Assembly: GCA_965198995.1 (NCBI GenBank)
Contig: CBDAQG010000002.1
Location: 1,922,001-1,986,000, forward strand
DNA length: 64,000 nt
DNA from: CAXMMR01 sp965198995
GTDB taxonomy: Bacteria; Pseudomonadota; Alphaproteobacteria; Acetobacterales; Acetobacteraceae
Reading direction: 5' to 3'
The translations under genes were made by a program, and so were the position numbers. The first letter of the stretch is position 1. The number at the start of each line of letters is the position of its first letter. Below, piece by piece: positions 44,457 to 54,150 of the stretch. Below the pieces are notes generated by a model. The model was not told the DNA's origin, did not search any database, and saw only the letters and a program-made list of their open reading frames with translations.

Positions 44457-44963
44457 TCAAGCCGGCTCGAACTCCGCCGGCCGCAGCCGGTGCGCCAGCG
44501 CGTCCAGCAGCCCGTTCGCCAGCCCCGGCTCGTCGCCATCGAAGAAGCCGTGCGCGACGTCCAGATACTCGTTGATCACCACCCTTGCCGGCGGCCCGTC
44601 GCGCATCGTGAGCTCGGCGCCGGCGGCGCGCAGCAGCGCCCGCAGCACTGGGTCAAGCCGTCCGAGCGGCCACTCCGGCGGCAGCGCCTCGACCAGCATG
44701 CCGTCCAGCGTCTCCTGCTGCGTGATCGCGGCGCGCACGATCTGGGTGAACAGCGGCACGTGCGCGTCCGGCACCCGCCCCTCCTCGAAGCCGCCGGTGC
44801 CGGGCAGCTCGCCGAGCCGGTGGCGGACGAACTCCTGGATCACCGCCTCTGGCGCCGCCCCGGCCTGCTCGCTCTGGAACAGCGCCTGCACCGCGCCGAC
44901 CCGTGCCGCGGTGCGCGGCCGGCTCACCCGCTCGCGGCCTTTCTGTCCCGGGCGCACGCCCAT
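44457..44963 (-). CDS. nusB: transcription antitermination factor NusB
   Basis: NusB binds boxA RNA with NusE/S10 for rRNA antitermination. The 168-aa product has ARVGAVQALFQSEQAG near its start and LPPEWPLGRLDPVLRALLRAAGAEL in the middle. ARVVINEYLDVAHGFFDGDEPGLANGLLDAL completes the family pattern. The ATG at 44963 is two bases after the ribH stop codon, making ribH-nusB a coupled pair. Confidence 0.95.
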   Translation of the reverse strand: MGVRPGQKGRERVSRPRTAARVGAVQALFQSEQAGAAPEAVIQEFVRHRLGELPGTGGFEEGRVPDAHVPLFTQIVRAAITQQETLDGMLVEALPPEWPLGRLDPVLRALLRAAGAELTMRDGPPARVVINEYLDVAHGFFDGDEPGLANGLLDALAHRLRPAEFEPA

Positions 44964-44965
44964 GC

Positions 44966-45499
44966 TCAACGTATCCCCATGTTCCGTCGCAGCGCGACCT
45001 GCAGCAGGCACGCCACCGCCGCCTCCGCACCCCTGTTATGCCCGTCATCGCCCGCCCGCGCCTCCGCCTGCGCCAGCGTCTCCACCGTCAGCAGCCCAGC
45101 GCCGAGCGCCAGGCCGTGCCGCACCGCCACCGCCATCAGACCCTGCATCGTCGAGGCGCAAATGTAGTCGTAGTGGTCGGTCTCGCCGCGCACGACGCAG
45201 CCGAGCGCGACAAACCCGTCATAGCCGGTCTCGGCGTCGAGCGCGATGCGGATCGCCGCCGGCAGCTCGAACGCGCCGGCAACGTCAGCGACGTCGTGCA
45301 CGGCTCGCGCCTGATCGAGGATCCGTGCCGCGCCCGCGCCCAGGCCGTCCACCACCTCGCGGTAGTATGGCGCCCGCACCACCAGGATGCGCGGCGGCGC
45401 GCCCGGAACCGCCGGCGCCCGAGGGCGCGGCAAGGACGCCGGGCCATGGAGGTCACCGCCGCGCGCGATCGCCAATACCGTGTTCACCCCTCGCTCCAC
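44966..45499 (-). CDS. ribH: 6,7-dimethyl-8-ribityllumazine synthase
   Basis: The penultimate step of riboflavin synthesis. The 177-aa product has the core ILVVRAPYYREVVDGLGAG, VAGAFELPAAIRIAL, FVALGCVVRGETDHYDYIC and a C-terminal HNRGAEAA. About 35 extra N-terminal residues precede the core. The start is GTG at 45499, immediately after the ribE stop (TGAGTG). Confidence 0.95.
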   Translation of the reverse strand: MERGVNTVLAIARGGDLHGPASLPRPRAPAVPGAPPRILVVRAPYYREVVDGLGAGAARILDQARAVHDVADVAGAFELPAAIRIALDAETGYDGFVALGCVVRGETDHYDYICASTMQGLMAVAVRHGLALGAGLLTVETLAQAEARAGDDGHNRGAEAAVACLLQVALRRNMGIR

Positions 45500-46108
45500 T
45501 CAGCCAGTCTCGGCCAGCCGCGCGACGTAGCGTGCCAGCGTGTCGATCTCGATGTGGACCGCCTCGCCCGGCGTCCGCAAGCCGAGCGTCGTGACCGCTG
45601 CGGTGTGCGCAATGACGTTGACGCCGAAGCGCCGCCCGGCCACCTCGTTCACCGTCAGCGACACGCCGTCAACCGCCACCGACCCCTTCTCGGCGACAAA
45701 CCGGTGCAGTCCGGCCGGCAGCTCGATCACCAGCCGCAGCGATCCCGCCTCGCGCTCGACGCTCTGCACCCGCCCCACACCATCGACGTGGCCGGCGACC
45801 ATGTGCCCGCCGAGCTCGTCGCCGAGGCGCAGCGAGCGCTCGAGATTGATCCGCGTGCCGACCCGCCAGCCGCCGAGCGCCGTCCGGCTCAGCGTCTCGG
45901 TCGACACCTCGACGGCAAACCAGTCCGCGCCGAGCTCGGTCGCGGTCAGGCAGCAGCCCGAGCAGGCGATGGAGGCGCCGACCACCGCCGGCACGCCGGC
46001 ATCGAGGAAGCCGTCAGGCGCGGCAATCACGAGCCGCATGTCGCGCCCATCGCCAATGGCGCGCAGTTCGCGCAGCGATCCGAGGGCCGTGACGATCCCG
46101 GTGAACAT
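45500..46108 (-). CDS. ribE: riboflavin synthase alpha chain
   Basis: Dismutates two lumazines to riboflavin. The 202-aa product begins MFTGIVTALGSL and has the two related lumazine-binding halves: ASIACSGCCLTATELGADWF and then GSVAVDGVSLTVNEVAGRRF. It directly follows ribD (gap of zero) and precedes ribH. Confidence 0.95.
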   Translation of the reverse strand: MFTGIVTALGSLRELRAIGDGRDMRLVIAAPDGFLDAGVPAVVGASIACSGCCLTATELGADWFAVEVSTETLSRTALGGWRVGTRINLERSLRLGDELGGHMVAGHVDGVGRVQSVEREAGSLRLVIELPAGLHRFVAEKGSVAVDGVSLTVNEVAGRRFGVNVIAHTAAVTTLGLRTPGEAVHIEIDTLARYVARLAETG

Positions 46109-47209
46109 TCAAGCCACCCTTTCGAATACGCTCAGCACGTCGGCGCCGAGCCCCTGCGTCGCCCGCCGCGCAAACCGCGGCATCTCCGCCAAGGTCGTGA
46201 CGCCCAGCGCCTGCACCGCGGCGGTGGCCGCCGCGCCGAGCAGCGCCGGCGCATGGAACCAGGCCAGCCGGTCGACCAACCCCGCGCGCAACAGCGACGC
46301 CGCGAGCCGCGCCCCGCCCTCGACCAGCACGCTGGTCAGCCCCGCGGCGCCGAGTGCGACCAGCGCCGCCGCCGGATCCACGCTTTGGCCCGACGGCTCC
46401 GCCGGCACGGAAAGGCACCGCACGCCCGCCGCCGCCAACGCCGCCCGTCGCGCCGGCTCCGCATCAGCGCGATGCAGGATCCAGCACGGCGCCTCGGCCG
46501 CGCCGGCGACCAGGCGCGAGCCCAACGGACTGCGCAACGCCCCGTCGGCGACCACGCGCACGCCCGGCCGACCGGCAAACCCGTCGATGCGGCAGGACAG
46601 CTCCGGGTCGTCGGCGAGCACCGTGCCGATGCCGACCATCACCGCGTCGTGCTCCCCGCGCATGGCATGCGCCGCCCGACGCGCCGGCGCGCCGGTGATC
46701 CAGCGGCTTTCCCCGCCGGCCGTGGCAATCCGGCCGTCCAGCGTCGAGGCCAGCTTCAGCGTGACCAGCGGCCGTCGCCCGGTCGTCCGCATCACGAAGC
46801 CGGCGACCAGGGCCGACGCCGCAGCCGCCTCGAGCCCGGTCTCGACCGCGATGCCGGCCGCCCGCAGCCGCTCCAGGCCGGCGCCGCTCACCCGCGGGTC
46901 CGGGTCGCCGACCGCCACCACGCAGCGGGCGATGCCGGCCTCAACCAAAGCCGAGGCGCAGGGCGCGGTCTGGCCGTGATGGCTGCACGGCTCCAGCGTC
47001 ACGTAGGCGGTGGCGCCGCGCGCCCGCTCGCCGGCCATCCGCAGCGCACGCGCCTCGGCATGCGGCCGGCCGCCATCCGCGGTCCGGCCACGCCCGACCA
47101 CCACCCCGTCGCTGACGATGACGCAGCCGACGGAAGGGTTGGGCCAGGTCGCGCCCAGGCCGCGCTGGGCCAGGGACAGCGCGGCGCGCATGTGGGTGCG
47201 GTCGTCCAT
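46109..47209 (-). CDS. ribD: bifunctional riboflavin deaminase/reductase RibD
   Basis: Performs deamination and then side-chain reduction of the pyrimidine intermediate. The 366-aa product has the zinc deaminase domain (WPNPSVGCVIV, PHAEARAL, LEPCSHHGQTAPC). The C-terminal reductase domain (PLVTLKLASTLDGRIATAGG, and VLVEGGARLAASLL) follows. It starts the ribD-ribE-ribH-nusB unit. Where nrdR would normally sit just upstream, an FG-GAP/Hint gene intervenes. Confidence 0.95.
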   Translation of the reverse strand: MDDRTHMRAALSLAQRGLGATWPNPSVGCVIVSDGVVVGRGRTADGGRPHAEARALRMAGERARGATAYVTLEPCSHHGQTAPCASALVEAGIARCVVAVGDPDPRVSGAGLERLRAAGIAVETGLEAAAASALVAGFVMRTTGRRPLVTLKLASTLDGRIATAGGESRWITGAPARRAAHAMRGEHDAVMVGIGTVLADDPELSCRIDGFAGRPGVRVVADGALRSPLGSRLVAGAAEAPCWILHRADAEPARRAALAAAGVRCLSVPAEPSGQSVDPAAALVALGAAGLTSVLVEGGARLAASLLRAGLVDRLAWFHAPALLGAAATAAVQALGVTTLAEMPRFARRATQGLGADVLSVFERVA

Positions 47210-47248
47210 CGGTCAGGCAGGTCGGTCTGGTCGAGCAAGAAGGCAAGG

Positions 47249-47299
47249 GAAGGCCAGGGCCGTACGGCCCCAGACCCCGTCAGGCGCTTCGCGCGTGAC
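47249..47299. repeat. family A solo fragment
   Basis: GGAAGGCCAGGGCCGTACGGCCCCAGACCCC followed by CGCTTCGCGCG, a degenerate left end between ribD and the FG-GAP/Hint gene stop. Confidence 0.55.
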
Positions 47300-49475
47300 G
47301 CGTCGGCAAAGTCTCGGACCAGGACAGGAAGAGGCCGTCCAGCTCGACGGTCAGGCAAGCGCCCGACGGGAGAGCAGCGAATCCTGTCGTCCAGCGCTGC
47401 GGGCCCTGGTCGTCGCGCTCCGGCTCGTCCCAGCCCGCGCGCAGCGACGCGTCGTCCAGCGCCAACTCACGGCCGTCGAGCACCAGACGCCGCACGCACA
47501 CGCCGAGCACGCGGGTGTCCGTGCTGCCGGACAGCATCTCCGCCGGCACCCAGCGGCGCGAGGCGAGGCGAAGCACGCGGCAGCCAGCCGGCAGCGTAAA
47601 ATGATGCACGCCGCCCGAGGCCTCGCCGAGGATCACCGCGCCGTCGGCGAGCACATGCAGGCCGTGCTCCCGGCTCACCTGCCAGCCGAACGCCTCCTGG
47701 GCCCGCCGCAGCAGCCGCGCCTTCACCGCCTCGAGCCGCACCCCCTCATGCACCATCGGTGCGCAGGTCTCCGCCGAGTGCCGGGGCGCAAAGTCCGGGT
47801 GCAGTTGCACATAGTCGCCACCGCCGACAAACGCCGTCCGGTTGCCGGTGTCCAGGTAGCTCTCCGCCGGCAGCCCCTCGGCGACCAGCACGTCGTGCCG
47901 CTCGAGCTCGACATGCCAGTAGACCACCGTCTCGCACGCCTCCTCGCGCCGGACGGTGGCCCCGTTCACCAGCCGCTCCGCCTGGATCAGCACCCCGTCG
48001 ACATAGAGCGCGTGCCCGGGGCTCACCCGCAGGTCACGCGCCGGCCGCCCCGGCCCGAAGGCGCCCGCCAGGATGCGCACCGGCTGCACCGCCCGCGGGT
48101 TGGGATGCGTCTTGAGGTTCATCCTGTGGTGGCCGAGCCATGTCACGGCGGCAAAACCTTGCCCGAGCAGCGTCATCACCTCGTCGCCCTCGCGCAGCGC
48201 CTCGACCGCCACCTCGCCCTGCCGCGTCAGGATCCGTGTTCCGGCGGCGTAACAGACCGCCGGCTCGTCCGGCCCAGCCAGCGCGACCACAACCGACTCG
48301 CTCTCGCCAGCCGGCATCATGTGAAAGAAGCCGGATCCGACCAGGTCCATTTTGCCGTCGCCGTTCACGTCCGCGACGGCGCTTGCGGCCAGACCATCAT
48401 AGGTTGTCGGCGCAGAGAACGCTCCCCCGCCTTCGTTCAGCACGATTTCGGTCTGGTTGGCCTCGACGCCGGTGGCGTAGCCGCCAACGACGATGTCGAG
48501 CCGCCCGTCGCCGTTCACGTCGGCCAGCGTCACCGTGCTTGGCGTGAAGTCGGACGCCACCTTGATCACGCTTGGCGTGCCGTAACCGCCCGAGCCGTCG
48601 TTGAGAAACACGTCGAGCGTGGCAGCCGTCGCCACGACCACGTCAGGGTGCGTGTCGCCGTTCAGGTCGCCGGCGGCGATGGCTTCGGCGGCCGGACCAG
48701 ACCCGGAGGTCGGCGCCGGCAACGCGTAGTCGGTCGGCGTGCCGAAGCCGCCGCCGGTATTCCGCAGCACCGAGAAGTAACTCGGACCGCCGTCTGGTCC
48801 GGAGCTGCGCAAGGTGATGAGGTCCGGCCGGCCGTCGCCAGTCACGTCCGCGGTCGTGAAGCTCAGCACAACGCCATAACCAGGCACCGGTGAGCGATCG
48901 TAATAGACCTTCGGGCCGAACCCGCCGCTGCCGTTGTTGAGCACCAACGCGACGCCACTATCGTCAGTCGGTCCGGTACCCTGCGGATCTCCGCCGCCGA
49001 CGAGCAGGTCGGGCCGGCCGTCACCGTTGACGTCGGCCGCGGTCACCTGCACCGGGTAGGGATACATGTCGAAGCCGTTGGTCTGAATGTAGGTTGGCGT
49101 GCCGAACACGCCCTGTCCTTCGTTCGGCAGCACGATCAGGTTGCCATGTCCGTCAGCGACGATGATGTCCAGCCGACCATCGCCGGTGAGGTCCGCGGTC
49201 GTGACATCATTCGGCGAGCCCGAGGGACCGCCGCCGTAGCCATAAGGGATAAAGTCCGGGAGCTTGTATGTGATGCCCGCCGCGAACGTTCCGTCGCCAG
49301 TGTTGGTCAGGATGGTGATATTACCGCCGTCCGGGCCGTTATAGTAAGTCTCGGGGTCATTCATGTTGGCAACGATGAGATCGAGCCGCCCGTCACCGTT
49401 GACGTCTGCGACGGTGACCGCGTTGTCGAGGCCGTTGCCGTCGTATTCCGTCTCGCTGCCGAAGCCGTTCTGCAT
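47280..49475 (-). CDS. FG-GAP/VCBS-repeat protein with Hint domain
   Basis: A 731-aa protein. Residues about 15-400 are seven or so FG-GAP/VCBS beta-propeller units, each with a calcium-loop-like DVNGDGRLDLIVAN or DLTGDGRLDIIVAD motif. A Hint domain starts at about Cys409 (VCYAAGTRILTRQGEVAVE) and includes VSPGHALYVDGVLIQAERLVNG. It is followed by a C-terminal domain (HHFTLPAGCRVLRLASRRW, then RWTTGFAALPSG) like that of the Hint protein at 3672. The ATG at 49475 follows AGGAAA. It is likely a surface or secreted protein; no N-terminal signal is visible. It interrupts nrdR-ribD. Confidence 0.85.
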   Translation of the reverse strand: MQNGFGSETEYDGNGLDNAVTVADVNGDGRLDLIVANMNDPETYYNGPDGGNITILTNTGDGTFAAGITYKLPDFIPYGYGGGPSGSPNDVTTADLTGDGRLDIIVADGHGNLIVLPNEGQGVFGTPTYIQTNGFDMYPYPVQVTAADVNGDGRPDLLVGGGDPQGTGPTDDSGVALVLNNGSGGFGPKVYYDRSPVPGYGVVLSFTTADVTGDGRPDLITLRSSGPDGGPSYFSVLRNTGGGFGTPTDYALPAPTSGSGPAAEAIAAGDLNGDTHPDVVVATAATLDVFLNDGSGGYGTPSVIKVASDFTPSTVTLADVNGDGRLDIVVGGYATGVEANQTEIVLNEGGGAFSAPTTYDGLAASAVADVNGDGKMDLVGSGFFHMMPAGESESVVVALAGPDEPAVCYAAGTRILTRQGEVAVEALREGDEVMTLLGQGFAAVTWLGHHRMNLKTHPNPRAVQPVRILAGAFGPGRPARDLRVSPGHALYVDGVLIQAERLVNGATVRREEACETVVYWHVELERHDVLVAEGLPAESYLDTGNRTAFVGGGDYVQLHPDFAPRHSAETCAPMVHEGVRLEAVKARLLRRAQEAFGWQVSREHGLHVLADGAVILGEASGGVHHFTLPAGCRVLRLASRRWVPAEMLSGSTDTRVLGVCVRRLVLDGRELALDDASLRAGWDEPERDDQGPQRWTTGFAALPSGACLTVELDGLFLSWSETLPTRHARSA

Positions 49476-49564
49476 GGCTGTTTTCCTGGACGAATTTTTT
49501 AATATTCCGTCACCGGACTGAGGCGAAGGCAAGCGTCTGGTGGCCAGGACGCAAAATCGTGATG

Positions 49565-49624
49565 TGACGCGGGTCTGGTGGCGCCGCCCCCAGCGAGGTC
49601 CAGGAGCAGAGCGCCTGGCCTTCC
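49565..49624. repeat. family A solo fragment
   Basis: GACGCGGGTCTGGTGGCGCCGCCCCCAG, then CCAGGAGC-AGA-GCGCCTGG and CCTTCC: the right half of the composite element, directly upstream of the FG-GAP/Hint gene and at the nrdR 3' end. Confidence 0.75.
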
Positions 49625-49629
49625 TTGCC

Positions 49630-50091
49630 TCAGGCCTGCCCCCGAGCCTCCATCTCCGCCAGGAACGCCTCGAAATCCCGCGCCTCGCGGAAATCCCGGT
49701 AGACGCTGGCGAACCGCACATACGCCACCTCGTCCACCTCCTTCAGCGTCGTCATCACCAGCGCGCCGATCTGGCTGGTCGGGATTTCCGTCTCGCCCGA
49801 CGCCTCAAGTTGGCGCACGATGCCGGTGACGATCCGGTCGACCCGCTCGTCGGCCACCTGCCGCTTGCGCAGCGCCGTGGTGATCGAGCGTGTCAGCTTG
49901 TCGCGGTCGAACGACACCCGCCGCCCGTCCGACTTTACCACCGTCAGCTCGCGCAGGCTGACCCGCTCCACCGTGGTGAAGCGCTGGCCGCAGGACGGGC
50001 ACGAGCGGCGGCGCCTGATCGCCTGGCCGTCCTCGGTCGGCCGGCTGTCTTTCACCTGCGTATCGGCATGCGAGCAGAACGGGCAGTTCAC
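49630..50091 (-). CDS. nrdR: transcriptional regulator NrdR
   Basis: A zinc-finger/ATP-cone repressor of ribonucleotide reductase genes. The 153-aa product starts (V/M)NCPFCSHADTQVKDSRP, with a second CPSC pair forming the zinc ribbon (RRRSCPSCGQRFTT). The ATP-cone follows (VVKSDGRRVSFDRDKLTRSI). The start is a GTG one base after the glyA stop, showing tight coupling. The longer open frame is an artefact of overlap with glyA. Confidence 0.95.
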   Translation of the reverse strand: MNCPFCSHADTQVKDSRPTEDGQAIRRRRSCPSCGQRFTTVERVSLRELTVVKSDGRRVSFDRDKLTRSITTALRKRQVADERVDRIVTGIVRQLEASGETEIPTSQIGALVMTTLKEVDEVAYVRFASVYRDFREARDFEAFLAEMEARGQA

Positions 50092-50092
50092 G

Positions 50093-51394
50093 CTAGCTTC
50101 GGTAGATCGGAAAGCGCCCGCAGAGCTCCAGCACCCGCGCGCCCACCGCCTGCTCCGCCGCCTCATTGCGCCCGTCCGCCGAGCGCGAAAGCCCGTCCAG
50201 CACCTCGCCAATCATCTGCCCGACCTCGCGGAACTCCGCCGTGCCGAAGCCGCGCGTGGTGCCGGCCGGCGAACCAAGCCGAATGCCGGAGGTGACGGCC
50301 GGCTTGGCCGGGTCGAACGGGATCGCGTTCTTGTTCGCCGTCATCCGGGCCCGCTCCAGCGACGCCTCGGCCGCCTTGCCGGTGACGCCCTTCGGCCGCA
50401 GATCGACCAGCACCAGGTGGCAGTCGGTGCCGCCGGTGACAAGGTCGAGCCCCTGCTCGATCAGCGTCTCGCCCAGCACCCGCGCATTGTCGGCGAGTGC
50501 GCGCTGATACTGCCGGAAGTCCGGCCGCAGCGCCTCGCCGAACGCCACCGCCTTGCCGGCGATCGCATGCATCAGCGGGCCGCCCTGCAGCCCGGGGAAG
50601 ATCGCCGAATTGATCTTCTTGCCGATCTCCAGGTCGTTCGACAGCACCATGCCGCCGCGCGGCCCGCGCAGCGTCTTGTGCGTGGTCGTCGTGCAGACAT
50701 GCGCATGCGGCAGCGGCGAGGGGAACAGCCCGGCCGCGACCAGCCCGGCAAAGTGCGCCATGTCCACCAGCAGGTAGGCGCCCACCTCGTCGGCGACCCG
50801 GCGGATGCGCGCGAAGTCGATAAACCGCGGGTAGGCCGAGCCGCCGGCGATGATCAGACGCGGGCGCTCGGTGCGCGCCAGGTGCTCGAGCTCCTCGTAG
50901 TCGAGCAGCCCGTCCTCGCGCCGCACCCCATACTGCACCGGCCGGAACCACTTGCCGGACAGGTTCGGCGCCGCGCCGTGCGTCAGGTGGCCGCCGGCGG
51001 CGAGCGACATTCCCAGGATGGTGTCGCCAGCGGACAGCAGGGCGAGGAACACCGCCTGGTTGGCCTGCGAGCCCGAATGCGGCTGCACGTTCGCATAGGC
51101 GCAGTCGAACAGCGTGCGCGCCCGCTCGATCGCCAACTGCTCGGCGCGGTCCACCTCGCCGCAGCCGCCGTAATAGCGCCGGCCAGGGTAGCCCTCGGCA
51201 TATTTGTTGGTCAGCACCGAGCCCTGCGCCTCCAGCACCGCGGCCGAAACCAGGTTCTCGGACGCGATCAGCTCGATGCCGTCCTGCTGGCGCGCCAGCT
51301 CGGCGCCGATGATGGCGGCCAGCTCCGGATCAGTCTCACCAAGCGGCGCCGAGAAGAAACGGGAAAAGCTCTGGGTCGGCGTCTGGTCGTTCAT
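50093..51394 (-). CDS. glyA: serine hydroxymethyltransferase
   Basis: A PLP enzyme interconverting serine and glycine and feeding one-carbon units to tetrahydrofolate. The 433-aa product has GIELIASENLVSAAVLEAQGS, NKYAEGYPGRRYYGGC, then NVQPHSGSQANQAV. The PLP lysine is in TTTHKTLRGPRGG. All hallmark segments are intact. It heads the glyA-nrdR unit and is divergent from the amino-acid permease. Confidence 0.96.
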   Translation of the reverse strand: MNDQTPTQSFSRFFSAPLGETDPELAAIIGAELARQQDGIELIASENLVSAAVLEAQGSVLTNKYAEGYPGRRYYGGCGEVDRAEQLAIERARTLFDCAYANVQPHSGSQANQAVFLALLSAGDTILGMSLAAGGHLTHGAAPNLSGKWFRPVQYGVRREDGLLDYEELEHLARTERPRLIIAGGSAYPRFIDFARIRRVADEVGAYLLVDMAHFAGLVAAGLFPSPLPHAHVCTTTTHKTLRGPRGGMVLSNDLEIGKKINSAIFPGLQGGPLMHAIAGKAVAFGEALRPDFRQYQRALADNARVLGETLIEQGLDLVTGGTDCHLVLVDLRPKGVTGKAAEASLERARMTANKNAIPFDPAKPAVTSGIRLGSPAGTTRGFGTAEFREVGQMIGEVLDGLSRSADGRNEAAEQAVGARVLELCGRFPIYRS

Positions 51395-51460
51395 CGGCTG
51401 GGCGCTCCGGCAGGATGGTCGCGATATCGGCGCGGCGCCCCCGGCTTACCACCCGTACGG

Positions 51461-51499
51461 GCGCGAAGGAACGGCGCGAAGGAACGGCGCGAAGGAACG
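51461..51499. repeat. three tandem 13-bp direct repeats
   Basis: GCGCGAAGGAACG occurs three times head to tail (51461-51473, 51474-51486, 51487-51499) between divergent glyA and the permease gene. Confidence 0.9.
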
Positions 51500-51606
51500 T
51501 CGACGAGCGTCGAGGCGCCGTTCCGGCCCGCCCTCCTGGCGTCGCCCTTGCATCGCGCGTCGTTTGCGCCACGCTGCGCCAACCGCCGGCCCAAGGAGCG
51601 CCCCCC

Positions 51607-53072
51607 GTGTCCCAGACCACGCTGCCCCGCAGCAGCATGTTCCAACGCAAGTCGATCACGGCGCTGCTCGACGGCCGCACCGGCGGCCACGAGCTCAAGC
51701 GCTGCCTCTCCGCCCGCTCGCTAGTCGCCCTCGGCATCGGCGGCATCATCGGCGCCGGCCTGTTCTCGCTCACCGGCATCGCGGCCGCCGACAATGCCGG
51801 GCCCGCCGTCGTGCTCTCCTTCATCGTCGCCGCCATCGGCTGCGCCTTCGCCGGCCTCTGCTACAGCGAGCTCGCCTCGATGATCCCGCTCTCCGGCAGC
51901 GCCTACACCTATGCCTATGCGACGCTGGGCGAGCTCGTCGCCTGGATCATCGGCTGGGACCTGGTGCTCGAATACGCCGTCGGCGCCGCCACCGTCTCGG
52001 TGAGCTGGTCGAGCTACGTGCTCAACCTGCTGCACGGCTTCGGTGTCGACATCCCGCCGCGGCTCGCCGCCTGCCCGTTCACCACCGTAACCATGCCGGA
52101 TGGCAGCCACGTCGCCGGCCTGATCAACCTGCCGGCGATCCTGATCATCGTCTGCGTGTCGCTGCTGCTGGTCCGCGGCATCTCCGAGAGCGCCGGCGTC
52201 AACATGGCGCTCACCGTCGTCAAGGTCGCCATCGTGCTCGCCGTCATCGGCTTCTGCGCCGGCCATGTGAACACGGCGAACTACCACCCCTTCATCCCGC
52301 CCAACACCGGCAGCTACGGCGCGTTCGGCATCTCGGGGATCATGCGCGGCGCCGGCGTGATCTTCTTCGCCTATATCGGCTTCGACGCCGTCTCCACCTG
52401 TGCCGCCGAGGCGCATCGGCCGGAGCGCGACATCCCGATCGGCATCCTCGGCAGCCTCGGGATCTGCACGATCCTCTATATCGGCTTCGCGCTGGTGCTG
52501 ACCGGCGTCGTGAACTACCACGCCATGCACGGCGACGCGAAGCCGGTGATGACGGCGATCGACGTTACCCGCTTTGCCTGGCTCAAGATCGCGGTCAACG
52601 TCGGCGTCATCTGCGGCTACAGCTCGGTGCTGCTGGTCAACCTGCTCGGCCAGAGCCGGGTGTTCTACGCCATGGCGCAGGACGGCCTGCTGCCCGGCAT
52701 CTTCAGCGCGCTGCACCGGCGATTCGACACGCCGTGGCTGTCCAACCTGGTGTTCATGGTGTTCACCGGCACGCTGGCCGGCCTGACGCCGATCGAGGTG
52801 CTCGGCCACATGACCTCGATCGGCACCCTGCTCGCCTTCTCCATCGTCTGCGCCGGCGTGCTGGTGCTGCGCCACACCGACCCCACCCGCGAGCGCCGCT
52901 TCCGCGCCCCGTTCAGCCCGGTGGTCCCGGTGCTCGGCATCGTCGTCTGCCTCGCCATGATGCTGTCGCTCGGCTGGGTGAACTGGCTGCGTCTCGGCGT
53001 ATGGATGGCGATCGGCCTGCTGATCTACTTCGCCTACAGCCGTCGCCACTCCCGCCTGATCGGGGAGGCGGC

Positions 53073-53076
<4 letters not shown>
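51607..53076 (+). CDS. APC-superfamily amino-acid permease
   Basis: A 489-aa transporter with about 12 membrane helices. LVALGIGGIIGAGLFSLTGIAA is the conserved first helix of the cationic-amino-acid/YfnA-like group. SGSAYTYAYATLGELVAWIIG, FFAYIGFDAVSTCAAEAHRPERDIPIG and GQSRVFYAMAQDGLLP also match. I chose GTG at 51607 because AAGGAG lies seven bases upstream; the earlier in-frame ATG would add an arginine-rich leader. Its stop overlaps the hemB ATG by four bases. The substrate is not determined. Confidence 0.9.
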
Positions 53077-54049
<973 letters not shown>

Positions 54050-54062
<13 letters not shown>

Positions 54063-54144
54063 AAGAAAGAAGCAAAGAACTTTGCCCCCGCTGTCGCGCC
54101 CGAACGAGCAAAAGTTTTTTGGTTCTTTTTTTCAAAAAAGAACC
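54050..54144. repeat. family B double-hairpin repeat, copy 10
   Basis: The left hairpin CTTCTTTCTT-GA-AAGAAAGAAG carries a T-to-C change with a paired A-to-G change. The right arm is the GAACC type. It lies between convergent hemB and an alpha/beta hydrolase gene and is a plausible two-way terminator. Confidence 0.85.
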
Positions 54145-54150
54145 GCTTCC

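Noticed and set aside
45500..47300. Possible FMN riboswitch before the riboflavin genes
   Set aside because: I looked for the conserved RFN-element words upstream of ribD and found none; only a family A fragment is there.
44903..47599. An 898-aa frame opposite the riboflavin genes
   Set aside because: Antisense shadow; the four minus-strand genes have complete family motifs.
51204..53072. A long open frame upstream of and in phase with hemB
   Set aside because: It covers the permease gene in another frame and has arginine-rich low-complexity sequence; hemB motifs begin at 53073.
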